Assembly: GCA_947184155.2 (NCBI GenBank)
Contig: CAMXCT020002727.1
Coordinates: 24,752-88,751 of the forward strand
Length of the DNA stretch: 64,000 nt
DNA from: Cladocopium goreaui
Taxonomy: Eukaryota; Sar; Dinophyceae; Suessiales; Symbiodiniaceae
Direction: 5' to 3'
This document shows, in pieces, positions 53,401-63,200 of the stretch. The number at the start of each line of letters is the position of its first letter. Position 1 is the first letter of the stretch. The notes under the pieces are model-generated. The model saw only the letters and a program-made list of their open reading frames with translations. It did not search any database and was not told where the DNA came from. The position numbers and the translations under genes were made by a program.

Positions 53401-53760
53401 TCTGCTCAAACTCTCCAGAAGAGATCCTTTAGCAAGATCTCTGTTCTCATCACACGGTCTCTGTACAAGATCTGCACAAGAGGTCTTTTGGTAAGATATC
53501 TGTACAAGCTGTCAAAACAAAACATCTCCCGGCAAGATCTCTGTAAAATATCTCTGAGGAAGGTCTCTCTTCAAGCTATCTGCACAAGGTCGCTATGCGA
53601 GATCTACTGGCAAGATGCCTGTAAAGCTGCGCGAAAGCTCCACAAGAGTTCTATTGGTAAGAGCTATGTAAGAGACCTCTTGGCTAGATCTCCGCACCAG
53701 TGTTCTATTAGAGCTCTCTTGGCAAGGTCTATGTAAGAGACGTCTTGGGAAGATCTGAGC
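53400..53760. repeat. Degenerate AAGATCTCTGTACAAG repeats
   Basis: Variants of GGCAAGATCTCTGTA and GAGACCTCTTGGC recur about twelve times. The plus-strand open frame over it looks like a repeat artefact. Confidence 0.6.
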
Positions 53761-54019
53761 TGATGCAGTGATGTGGTGACGTGGTGTTTTAATGCTGTGA
53801 TGTGATCATGGTGATGTGGTGATGTGGCCACGGTGGTTATTTAACTTTACATGTGTAATTTCCGCATCTCATGCTAGAGGACTCATCTGCGTACATGAAA
53901 GTGACTCACCTGCGCACTGGATCCCGGGCTCATCTTCGCACAGGAAACAGAGACTCACACACACAGGAAACAGACGCACCTGCGCACAGGATAGCATGTA
54001 TGCGACTCTAACCTTTAGG

Positions 54020-54260
54020 TGTATAAAGCAGGGGAAGGGGGGTGGAACAGGGGAACAGGGGAACAAGGGTGAACAAGGGGGGAACAGAGCCGTGGAAGAG
54101 GGGAACAAGGGGGACAAGGGAAGGACAAATGTGGATGATGACAATGATCTTGATGACCATGTCTATCATGATGATGATGAAGAAGAAGAAGATGATGATG
54201 ATGATGAGGAGGGGTATCACGATGATGATGATGATGATCATCATCATCATCATGATGTGG
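54020..54260. repeat. GGGGAACA then GAT/GAA low-complexity tract
   Basis: GGGGAACAAGGG repeats at 54040-54115 followed by GATGATGATGAAGAAGAAG. Acidic and His-rich frames are artefacts. Confidence 0.8.
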
Positions 54261-54446
54261 ATGAGTCAAAGGCCATCCCGCGCATAAACCTTCCTCATCC
54301 CGGAGTTTAGACATATAACATTCCTTTGGTTATGTTTTGATATGTGCTGTATAAATAAAATATACGTGTATATATATATATAGAGATATATATATATATA
54401 TTATATATTATATGTATATATTATCTATACTTCCTTTGAAGGCCTC

Positions 54447-54760
54447 TTGAGACCCTGAACCGCCACACAGCCAGATTCGTTGCCCTCTTTCCAACCATGT
54501 TGACTTTCCCTTCCAAAAGCAGTGTCAAACGCAAAGCACATGTGTCACGTTTTATTGGGTGGGTTGAATGCCGGTCTGAATCTCAAAATGGTGGTCTGCT
54601 AGACTCTGAAACGCCACAGCAAGGTTCATTGCCATCTTTCCAACATGTTAACTTTACTATCCAAAAGCATTGTCAAACGCCAAGCACGTGGCCTCAGCCT
54701 TTTTTTGGGGGGTTGAATGTCGGCATGAAGCAACTTGAATCTGAGAATGGTGGTCTGCTT
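54447..54760. repeat. 154-bp tandem duplication
   Basis: CTGAACCGCCACA, TTTCCAACCATGTTGACTTT, AAAAGCAGTGTCAAACGC and GGGTTGAATGCCGG repeat about 154 bp later in diverged form. It lies just downstream of the exon at 54777. Confidence 0.75.
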
Positions 54761-54776
54761 TTTCCTTCGTCCAAAT

Positions 54777-55025
54777 TCAGACGCTTCGTGCTGCAACCGG
54801 TGAGGCCAGCAAGGCACTGATTTCAGCCTTGTCTTCGCTTCTCTTGCGTTTGCGCTCCCGCGTCCTGGCCTCAGCCTTTTGCTGGATGAAGGCCAGTGTC
54901 TGCCACGCACTGTCTGGCGGTAGCTGTGCCGTGCGTCCGCCACTGACCCGTTTTCGTAGACGTTCTTCACACTCTTCCCATGTGCGAGGTCCATCCTTTT
55001 CAGGTGACGTGCAGGTGTTCATGTC
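54777..55025 (-). CDS. Second large exon of the 50-56 kb gene
   Basis: After the acceptor AAAACTAG the frame reads DMNTCTSPEKDGPRTWEE, CEERLRKRVSGG, WQTLAFIQQKAEARTRER and KRKRSEDKAEISALLA, ending in TGA. A GT donor (CACCG|GTTGCA) could be used first. The KRKR run may be a nuclear signal. The composition looks like a nuclear or DNA-binding helix protein, but no family is recognised. The ATG just after the acceptor could also be a separate start. Confidence 0.6.
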   Translation of the reverse strand, partial: DMNTCTSPEKDGPRTWEECEERLRKRVSGGRTAQLPPDSAWQTLAFIQQKAEARTRERKRKRSEDKAEISALLASPVAARSV

Positions 55026-55144
55026 CTAGTTTTGTGATGAACGTGTGCAGTCAACGCTTGAAACTGACCAATGCATGAATGGCAGCCTTTTGGGTAACGT
55101 GGAGATCAATCGAAGTATTGAGGCTTGGGGAACCATGTTCTTAC

Positions 55145-55833
55145 CCCTTGTACATCTCAATATATTTGATAAGTGTCCACTTTTTTTGTGCCAAAGATAA
55201 CAACATGTAGCCAGCTGTTGATTCTAGCCTTATGGGTGGCTTCTTCCATCGAAGCCATGCTGACATCACGGTCTCCACTTCTCCATCTGATGAGCAAGCT
55301 GTGTGGACACAGGCCGTGCTGACTGAAGTGTCGACCTTGGATTGATAAAGCATGCCAGGGTCAAGATTGATCTTATTGTGACACATGCCAAGAATGGCAG
55401 AGGGAAACAAGGAGAGCTGCTTCACGCAAGGTTGAACATAAAAATCTTTGAGGTCAGATCGGTAATTTTTTTCGCGGGATGGACGGAGTCTGGAGCTCCA
55501 ACATTTGTCTGCCAAGATACATGTGCACAAGAAGTCGGACCCCTGGTGGCGCCGTTCGAGGTCAAGCACCACAGACAAATCTGCTGTAAGATTGCGAATC
55601 TTGGGCAGACTCAGGCGTTGGCCATAAGACAAATCCTTGGTCAGATTCAACTTCTTCGCGGCCCGCCACCAAGTACCTTCGTCCGAAGTGGCGAGCAGCA
55701 GTACGACTTGTTTGGCCGTAGAGTCGTCCACAGTCATTGCCACATCGAATGTCGGCAGGACCCAAGCTTTTCGGCAGCGCATGCCTTGCACCACTTTTGC
55801 CTCAACCTCGCACCGTGCTGCGCCTTTATTTTA
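55145..55833 (-). CDS. First large exon, 230 codons, unrecognised
   Basis: This is the longest credible ORF in the window. It is open from after a TAA at 55834-55836; the first ATG is at 55782. Segments include AWVLPTFDVAMTVDDST, VVLLLATSDEGTWWRAAK, SLPKIRNLTADLSVVLD, GSDFLCTCILADKCW and TAGYMLLSLAQKKWTLIK. A GTAAGA donor ends it at 55145, but the phase fits the next exon only if a GA donor slightly upstream (ATT|GAGATG) is used. I recognise no domain. It sits inside the inverted-array block, so it may be element-encoded. Confidence 0.65.
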
Positions 55834-56039
55834 AACGGGAACGGGGACTTTGCAGTAGTAGCTGTACCCCTGCTTCAACGTCTATGTGTGCAAGGGTTCG
55901 TGTGCCATTCTTGGTGTGCGCGTGCCAGGGAACGTTAATATCCCACCCCACCCCACCCCACCCCTACTTCACCTGCGCCTCTATTTTAGAGGAGAAAGGA
56001 GCCTTGAATCCGTGCTGCGCCTTTATTTTGATGGAGAGT

Positions 56040-56273
56040 TTTTGGTTGCTGAAAAGGTCCTTTTTTAGTTGCTGACTCGGTTGGTCTTGGTCGCTGACTC
56101 GGTCGTTCTTGGTTGCTGACTCGGACGTTCTTGGTTGCTGACTCGGTTGGTTGCTGACTCGGCTGCTTTAGTTGCTGACTCTTGGTTGCTGACTCGGGCG
56201 TTCGTAGATGCTGACTCGGTTGTTTTTAGTTGCTGACTCGTAGTTGCTGACTCGGTTGGTTGCTGACTCGGTC
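56040..56273. repeat. GTTGCTGACTCGG array, right
   Basis: About twelve copies of GTTGCTGACTCGG and variants separated by 3-17 bp. It is inverted relative to 50157-50284. Confidence 0.85.
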
Positions 56274-56281
56274 AATGTTCA

Positions 56282-56299
56282 TGTATGTGTTCATGTATG

Positions 56300-56330
<31 letters not shown>

Positions 56331-56706
56331 TGTATGTATGTATGTATGTATGTATGTATGTATGTATGTATGTATGTATGTATGTATGTATGTATGTATG
56401 TATGTATTTATGTATGTATGTATGTATGTGTGTATGTATGTATGTATGTCTGTAATGTATGTAATGTATGTAATGTATGTAATGTATGTAATGTATGTAA
56501 TGTATGTAATGTATGTAATGTATGTAATGTATGTAATGTATGTAATGTATGTAATGTATGTAATGTATGTAATGTATGTAATGTATGTAATGTATTTAAT
56601 GTATGTATTGTATGTAATGTATGTATGTATGTATGTATGTATGTATGTATGTATGTATGTATGTATGTATGTATGTATGTATGTATGTATGTATGTATGT
56701 ATGTAT
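56282..56706. repeat. (ATGT)n microsatellite, right
   Basis: ATGT repeats flank a central block of the 9-bp unit ATGTATGTA at about 56450-56615. Tyr/Met/Cys and Ile/Thr frames are artefacts. Confidence 0.95.
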
Positions 56707-57825
56707 ATACACATTTTTATTTATAACTATAATGATATATATATATATATGGGAAAATCTCATCTATAATGTGGATGATAGTGGATGTATATGCTCAGAA
56801 TGTTCCGAACAAATAATGAACATATATCCATGGTATATCATGGTTACTGTATGTTTCTTACTCAGATTCATCCCAGTTATAAGTAGGACAAGTAAGGTGA
56901 GTCAAATTATAACTGGGGTGAACTGCCCACTTGCTAACTGGAGTGCGGTTTAATTTCTTGGCGTTGCTTCACCCCATAAACTAGATAGAAACATCTACCA
57001 TAACTGACTGCATCTAAGACAGATCAAGGTGCTGCCCCTTAATGATTAAGTTATGTGTGTTGTTTTATCAAGCCATCTAACTGTAGTCATTATAGACTAT
57101 AGCCACCATAAACCCTGGAGAAATATGATAACCCATGTAGCTGGGGCATCACCTAAGTTAACGCGTCCAAGTGAGCAGGGTTTTAAAAGCCTTCTACAGG
57201 CGCCAAATGCCAAACACCTAGATCTACAACTGCATGTTATATAGTATTTATTGGTATATCCATATGCATGTTTTACTTAAATATACTTAACTCTTTTTGT
57301 GTCCAGTGGGACGTACATACCAACTGAAGGAATTGTATATTCATATGTGATTGCATGCGTGCACTGTAAACAAACTGGATGCATGAGACTGAATACATGT
57401 GGAATGTCTGTCGGATATATCGGATACATATATATATATATGGTTGTATCTATTGTAGATCTACAATGGTATGCATAGATATCATGCCACTATTTCCTTA
57501 CTCCCCATTGCTTTTGATATCTTTTGCACTTCACGGCACTGAGTCAATACATGTCAATTCAATGCCGTACCCAGTCAAACAAGAACATGCACCTAGGCCC
57601 ACACAATAGTGTCATGTCCAAACCCATTTCCCTCAGAAAGAAAACCTGCTCATTATCCATTATCCATTATCATTATCCACTATCCATTATTATCCCATTT
57701 ATAATGTCTAGGAGTCTAGGACCATGGCAAAAAGGGATAATAATGGATCCTGGAAACACACGAAGCAGACATGAAAAAAAACAACTGCAACAGTCGACCA
57801 GTGACGACCATAACCACCGCCCCAC
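56707..57825. other. Spacer, no supported exon
   Basis: A TATA tract at 56732-56750 and two GGTGCCCC-type elements: a small one near 56870-56930 and a palindrome at 57029-57152 (GGTGCTGCCCCTTAATG to GTAGCTGGGGCATCACC). 57650-57700 has ATCCATTATC repeats. Confidence 0.45.
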
Positions 57826-57999
57826 CCTAGCCGCCACCACCATTGTCACAACCACAATCAAAACCAAAACCACAACAACAACCACCGGGAGAATGACTCC
57901 AGCAGTCGCAATGACATGATGCAACTCCTGCCGATTGGCCACACGTTGCTCGTTGGAAGCAAAGCGTTCAGAGTTTGCGAGCTCGTCTTGACCCAGAAT
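57826..57999 (-). CDS. Exon with a Val-rich membrane segment
   Basis: The acceptor TCACTGCCAG opens ILGQDELANSERFASNEQ, RVANRQELHHVIATAG, then a membrane helix VILPVVVVVVLVLIVVV through TMVVAA. It ends at a GT donor (GCTAGG|GTGGGG). A CCA/ACAACC-rich DNA bias contributes to the valines, so part of the hydrophobic run could reflect low complexity. Confidence 0.55.
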
Positions 58000-58174
58000 C
58001 TGGCAGTGACAAAGCAACGTTACATGAGAACAGCAAAGAAAAAAGAGCGAAACAAAGCAGGGCTGGTCTCAAATGATCAAAAACTCCTTTCAAGCCTGCT
58101 GCTACTGAGAGTCCTCTCGCTTCCTTCTGAAAAGTGGCACTTGTTCCTCCCGTTTCAATGTGACAGTCACGTAC

Positions 58175-58261
58175 CTTGCACAGGCTCCGGAATTGTGCGT
58201 CCGAGCCAACCTAGGGCAAAGCAATTCATGGATCGGTGCTGCTGTCCCATCAAACTCAAAA
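58175..58261 (-). CDS. Internal exon, unrecognised (87 bp)
   Basis: The acceptor AGGGTCGCAG and consensus donor GCAAG|GTACGT bracket FEFDGTAAPIHELLCPRL then ARTHNSGACA. Two other minus frames are open, so the frame is moderately sure. Confidence 0.5.
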
Positions 58262-58328
58262 CTGCGACCCTAGAGTTTTGCCCATCACAAACCCCTCATA
58301 ACTCATAATTTCAATGACTGGATCATGA

Positions 58329-58532
58329 CTAAGTCTTGCGCTGCCAATATGATTGGCAAATCATCCTGGCATTGAGTCTGAACTTGTAGGAGCAGCCACG
58401 CGAGACCATGAAAGCAGTTGGCTCAAATGGGTTTGTCATGGTTCGTCTGAAAATGAGGTATTCCACTGGTTGATCATCATTCAGAATTGCCGTTTGGAGG
58501 ATACGGACACAATTTTCAGACACACACACACA
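58329..58532 (-). CDS. Probable exon with stop, unrecognised
   Basis: After GGTGCCATCAG the frame reads CVCVSENCVRILQTAI, LNDDQPVEYLIFRRTM, TNPFEPTAFMVSRGCS and YKFRLNARMICQSYWQR, then TAG at 58329-58331. Open for 67 codons with natural composition. It may be a terminal exon or use an internal donor. Confidence 0.5.
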   Translation of the reverse strand, partial: CVCVSENCVRILQTAILNDDQPVEYLIFRRTMTNPFEPTAFMVSRGCSYKFRLNARMICQSYWQRKT

Positions 58533-58589
58533 CTGATGGCACCAGGTGCTCATCGCACGAGTTTCCGTGCTCTCAGCACATCATCTTAA

Positions 58590-58694
58590 CTGCCTGGTGG
58601 TTTACGAACCCCTCTGAAAAATATGAGTTCGTCAGTTGGGATGATGACATTCCCAACTGAGTGGAAAATTATAAAATGTTCCAAACCACCAACC
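58590..58694. repeat. MITE-2 palindromic element
   Basis: CTGCCTGGTGGTTTACG to AAACCACCAACCAC, with CCCCTCTGAAAAATATGAG inside. Confidence 0.75.
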
Positions 58695-58699
58695 ACATA

Positions 58700-58798
58700 A
58701 AGTCGAACACCCGCCTGGTCGTAGAAGACAGTGCCATAAGGACAAATCGAAGGATGATCCTTGCTGGATTTCGGACTCGAATTGACTCGTGAGGTCAA
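58700..58798 (-). CDS. Possible exon, frame uncertain
   Basis: Frames SSPKSSKDHPSICPYGTV and SQFESEIQQGSSFDLSLW are both open on the minus strand. It abuts a MITE-2 copy. Confidence 0.3.
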
Positions 58799-58859
58799 AT
58801 GGAGGTTTCACCAACAAACATTGGGATAGAATCGGATATAATGGGATATACATGGCCTC

Positions 58860-59590
58860 TGAACATGGGCTTGTCCCAAAATGGGGGGCATGCTTCCAAC
58901 ATGTTCTCTGAATAGGGAATGTACTATGACTAAACTTAGACTAAACTTACTAAATATGATTGTTTGGAGGATTTTGGGGGACCCTACTCAAAGTTCTGCA
59001 GCAAAGGCATGGTTTAAAGAAAATCAACACAACTCCTGCAACTGCGCAAGAAATCTTCGGACATAGGACATGATAAAGGAGCAATTACAGGGGTGGCTGA
59101 TGTTCCTTCATGTTTGTTGAAATTTATGTTGCTACAATGATTGAAATACCGGTCAAGTGACTTGCTCATTCTTTCAACTGCGAACTATGGCACTGGGAAA
59201 TCCCTACTAATGGAGATGGGACCCTGGGAACATCCAGCAACCAAGTCGCAGAGCCCATGCGCTGCGGTACATGTCCAGCAACCAAGTAGCCAGTTGCCTA
59301 GAACAGCCCCGGTAGAACAGCAACCGGAGAATTAGAACAAACTAATCTCATCTAATCTCACCCATTTTCATCCAAAATATTCCAAAATAATGTTCAACAC
59401 AACGGATGGCTTCTGCGCGGTGTTTCATATTTTAGGGGGATGGGCTTTTGTTGGTATGATCTTCCATTAATCCATCAATCCACCACATCTCCTTGAAATT
59501 CACGTATATCATTTCTCCATATATGAGGGTGTGTCTGAAAACGGCCAGTATACAATATCAATACTTGGATGATTGATCATTGGACTAAAT
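58860..59590. other. Spacer or intron, nothing supported
   Basis: The plus frame at about 59200-59335 (MEMGPWEHPATKSQSP) has no splice sites and overlaps repeated CCAGCAACCAAG phrases. Confidence 0.4.
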
Positions 59591-59591
59591 A

Positions 59592-59710
59592 TACCCTCCA
59601 GTAAACTAACATAGCTATTGAACATGGGCCATTGATGTACATGATGTACCTACGTATCAAAAGTTGTGTTTTTTTCATGGTTATAAGTTATGTTAGTCTA
59701 CAAGAGAGTA
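59592..59710. repeat. MITE-1 palindromic element, diverged
   Basis: TACCCTCCAGTAAACTAAC to GTTAGTCTACAAGAGAGTA. Confidence 0.7.
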
Positions 59711-59729
59711 TTTTTAGAAAAACACATAC

Positions 59730-59862
59730 CTGCCATGCCAACACATGACAGGCGATACGGCGATACCGCACCTGATTGGCCAGTGATGACACCGCTGCAG
59801 CCATCAGCGATACGTGAACATGAGCACCTTTGCCGCAAGGACGGCTTCACAGCTAAACTCTC
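59730..59862 (-). CDS. Internal exon, Cys-rich (133 bp)
   Basis: The acceptor ATCTGCAG and consensus donor GCAG|GTATGT bracket ESLAVKPSLRQRCSCSRI, ADGCSGVITGQSGAVSP and YRLSCVGMA. Four cysteines and Gly/Ser richness suggest an extracellular or luminal segment. It abuts a MITE-1 copy on its 3' side. Confidence 0.6.
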
Positions 59863-59972
59863 CTGCAGATTCACATAGAAGGGTCTACATCTAGCGGCTT
59901 AGCGCACTTTGATTGACGATTTCTTCGCGAAACACGGTAGTTGAAAATGCAAAACTCCGCCAGCCTTGGGGC

Positions 59973-60058
59973 CTAAGGTTGAGAACACACAGAATCACAG
60001 TCCCCTGTGGTGCACCTTCCCCCGTCTGGTGACGTTGCAATAAGGCGAGCAATATCGC
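59973..60058 (-). CDS. Exon with stop, Cys-containing
   Basis: The acceptor AGACACTTCAG opens DIARLIATSPDGGRCTTG then DCDSVCSQP and TAG. It may be terminal or use an earlier donor. Confidence 0.45.
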
Positions 60059-60193
60059 CTGAAGTGTCTATAGCGGGGTCAAAACGCGAGAAAAAAAAAA
60101 GGTGGGTTTTCACATCAGAATAGCCAGTAAATGGATGGACATTGGCCCGCTCATCTCCCCAAAATATAGTATACATCCTCACCATGCCATGAA

Positions 60194-60276
60194 TCAGTCA
60201 TGCGAAGCTGCGTGAAGCTCAGCAGAACTGGAAATTGCCGTCAGGCAGGAATGCGAATAAACACAAGCTATCTTGT
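60194..60276 (-). CDS. Exon at the edge of the 53-bp array
   Basis: The acceptor TTTGTGGCAG opens KIACVYSHSCLTAISSSA then ELHAASHD and a TGA. A GTGAGG donor lies slightly beyond the stop and a GC donor before it. The 53-bp array begins about 12 bp upstream. Confidence 0.45.
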
Positions 60277-60287
60277 CTGCCACAAAA

Positions 60288-63200
60288 GATCTGTAGGTTA
60301 TACACCCCCAAAGGCGGTACATCAGCCTCCATAAGACCTGTAGGTTGCCAACATACAGCCCCAAAGACGCTTCAGCAATCCCGATAAGAGCCAACATCCA
60401 GCCCCAGAGGCGGTTACAGCAACCTCCATCAGACCTGTAGGTTGCCAACATACAGCCCCAGAGGCGGTTCAGCAATCGGGTTGAGCAACCTCTATAAGAC
60501 CTGTAGGTTGTCAACATACAGCCCCAGAGGCGGTTACAGCAACCTCCATCAGACCTGTAGGTTGCCAACATACAGCCCCAAAGCCGGTTCAGCAACCTCC
60601 ATCAGACCTGTAGGTTGCCAACATACAGCCCTCAATAAGACCTGTCGGTTGCCAACATACAGCCCAGAGGCGGTTCAGCGACCCCCATCAGACCTGTAGG
60701 TTGCCAACATACAGCCCCAAATGCGGTTCAGCAACCTCCATCAGACCTGTAGGTTGCCAACATACAGCCCTCAATAAGACCTGTCGGTTGCCAACATACA
60801 GCCCAGAGGCGGTTCAGCGACCCCCATCAGACCTGTAGGTTGCCAACATACAGCCCCAAATGCGGTTCAGCAACCTCCATCAGACCTGTAGGTTGCCAAC
60901 ATACAGCCCTCAACAAGACCTGTCGGTTGCCAACGTACAGCCCCAGAGGCGGTTCAGCGACCCCCATCAGACCTGTAGGTTGCCAACATACAGCCCCAAA
61001 GGCGGTTCAGCAATCGGGTTGAGCAACCTCTATAAGACCTGTAGGTTGCCAGCATACAGCCCCAGAGGCGGTTCAGCAACCTCCATCAAACCTGTAGGTT
61101 GCCAGCATACAGCCCCAGAGGCGGTTCAGCAACCTCCATCAGACCTGTACGGTAACTACATTTAAATATACGGACTTTAAAAAAAACAAACAGGTATTTT
61201 AGACTACATCCGTGAAGGTTTTCCTTGGCCTGCCCAGCCATTTAAACATACGGAATCCAATTCATTACATTTAAACATCCGGTAACTACATTTAAATATA
61301 CGAACGGGTATTTCATACTACCTCCGGGGCCTTGCGGTCTGGCCCGCCCTCCACATATTCAAATGCCGTTACCATAGGTTGCCAACATACAGACCCAAAG
61401 GCGGTTCAGCAATCCCCATAAGTTGCCAACATACAGCCCCAGAGGCGGTTCAGCAATCGGGTTGAGCAACCTCCATCAGACCTGTAGGTTGCCAACCTAC
61501 AGCCCCATAGGCGGTTCAGCAACCTCTATAAGACCTGTAGATTGCCAACATACACCGCCCTAGAGGCAGTTCAGCAACCTCCATAAGACCTGTAGGTTGC
61601 CAACATAGCCCCAGAGGCGGTTCAGCAACGCTTCATAAGACTTGTAGGTTGCCAACATACAGCCCCAGAACCCGTTCAGCAACCTCCATCAGACCTGTAG
61701 GTTGCCAACATACAGCCCCAGAGGCGGTTCATAAGACCTGTAGGTTGCCAACATACAGCCCCAGAGGCAGCAACCTCCATCAGACCTGTAGGTTAACAAC
61801 ATACAGCCCCAGAGGCGGTTCAGCAACCTCTATAAGACCTGTAGGTTGCCAGCATACAGCCCCAGAGGCGGTTCAGCAACCTCCATAAGACCTGTAGGTT
61901 GCCAACATACAGCCCCAGAGGCGGTTCAGCAACCTCTATAAGACCTGTAGGTTGTCAACATACAGCCCCAGAGGCGGTTCAGCAAACTCCATAAGGCGTG
62001 TAAGTTGCCAACGTACAGCCCCAGAGGCGGTTTTTTTTCAGAAACTCTATAAACCTGTAGGTTGCAACATAACACAGCCCCAGACGGCAGTTCAGGCACC
62101 TCAATAAGGCGGTAGGTTGCAAACATACAGACACCAAATGGCGGTTCACAGCAACCTCCATAAGACCTGAGGTTGCCAACATACAGCCCAGAGGCGTGGT
62201 TCAGCAACCTCCAATAAGACTGTGATGGTTGCCAACATTACACAGCCCCATGAGGCAGTCAGCAACCTCACCATAGACCTGTAGGTTGCCAACATACAGC
62301 CCCAAAAATGCGGTTCAGCAACCTCTATAAGACCTGTAGTTTGCCAAACATACACAGGCCCAGAGCAGTCAGCAACTCCATAAGAGCGTAGGTGGCCAAC
62401 ATACAGCACCAGAGGCGGTTCAGCAACCTCGATATGACTGTAGGTTGCCAACATACAGCCCCAGAGGCGGTTCAGCAACCTCTATAAAAACCCGTAGGTT
62501 GCCAAACATACACAGCCAAGAGGCCAGTTCAGCAACCTCCATAAGACCTTGTAGGTTGCCAAACATCCGCCACAGAGTCGGTTTCACAAACCTCTATAAG
62601 ACCTGTAGGTGCCAAAATTACAAGCCCCAGAGGCGGTTCAGCAAACCTCTATAGACTGAGGTTGCCAACATACAGGCCCCAGAGGGTTCAGCAAAACCTT
62701 CTATAAGACCTGTTTAGGTTTGCCAAACATTCAAGCCCAGAGGCGGTTCAGCAACCTCTATAAGACCTGTAGGTTGCCAACATACAGCCCCAGAGGCAGT
62801 TCAGCAACCTCTATAAGACCTGTAGGTTGCCAACATACACCCCAGAGGCGGTTCAGCAACCTCTATAAGACCTGTAGGTTGCCAACATACAACCCCAGAG
62901 GCGGTTTAGCAACCTCTATAAGACCTGTAGGTTGCCAACATAGCCCCAGAGGCGGTTCAGCAACGCTTCATAAGACTTGTAGGTTGCCAACATACAGCCC
63001 CAGAACCCGTTCAGCAACCTCCATAAGACCTGTAGCACAGGCGGTTCAGCAACCTCTATAAGACCTGTAGGTTGCCAACATACAGCCCCAGAGGCGGTTC
63101 AGCAACCTCTATAAGACCTGTAGGTTGCCAACATACAGCCCCAGAGGCGGTTCAGCAACCTCTATAAGACCTGTAGGTTGCCAACATGCAGCCCCAGAGG

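Noticed and set aside
55342..55938. 198-codon plus-strand ORF
   Set aside because: It mirrors the minus-strand exon 55145-55833, which has better composition and a donor.
56226..56769. Met/Tyr/Cys and Ile/Thr ORFs
   Set aside because: Artefacts of the ATGT microsatellite.
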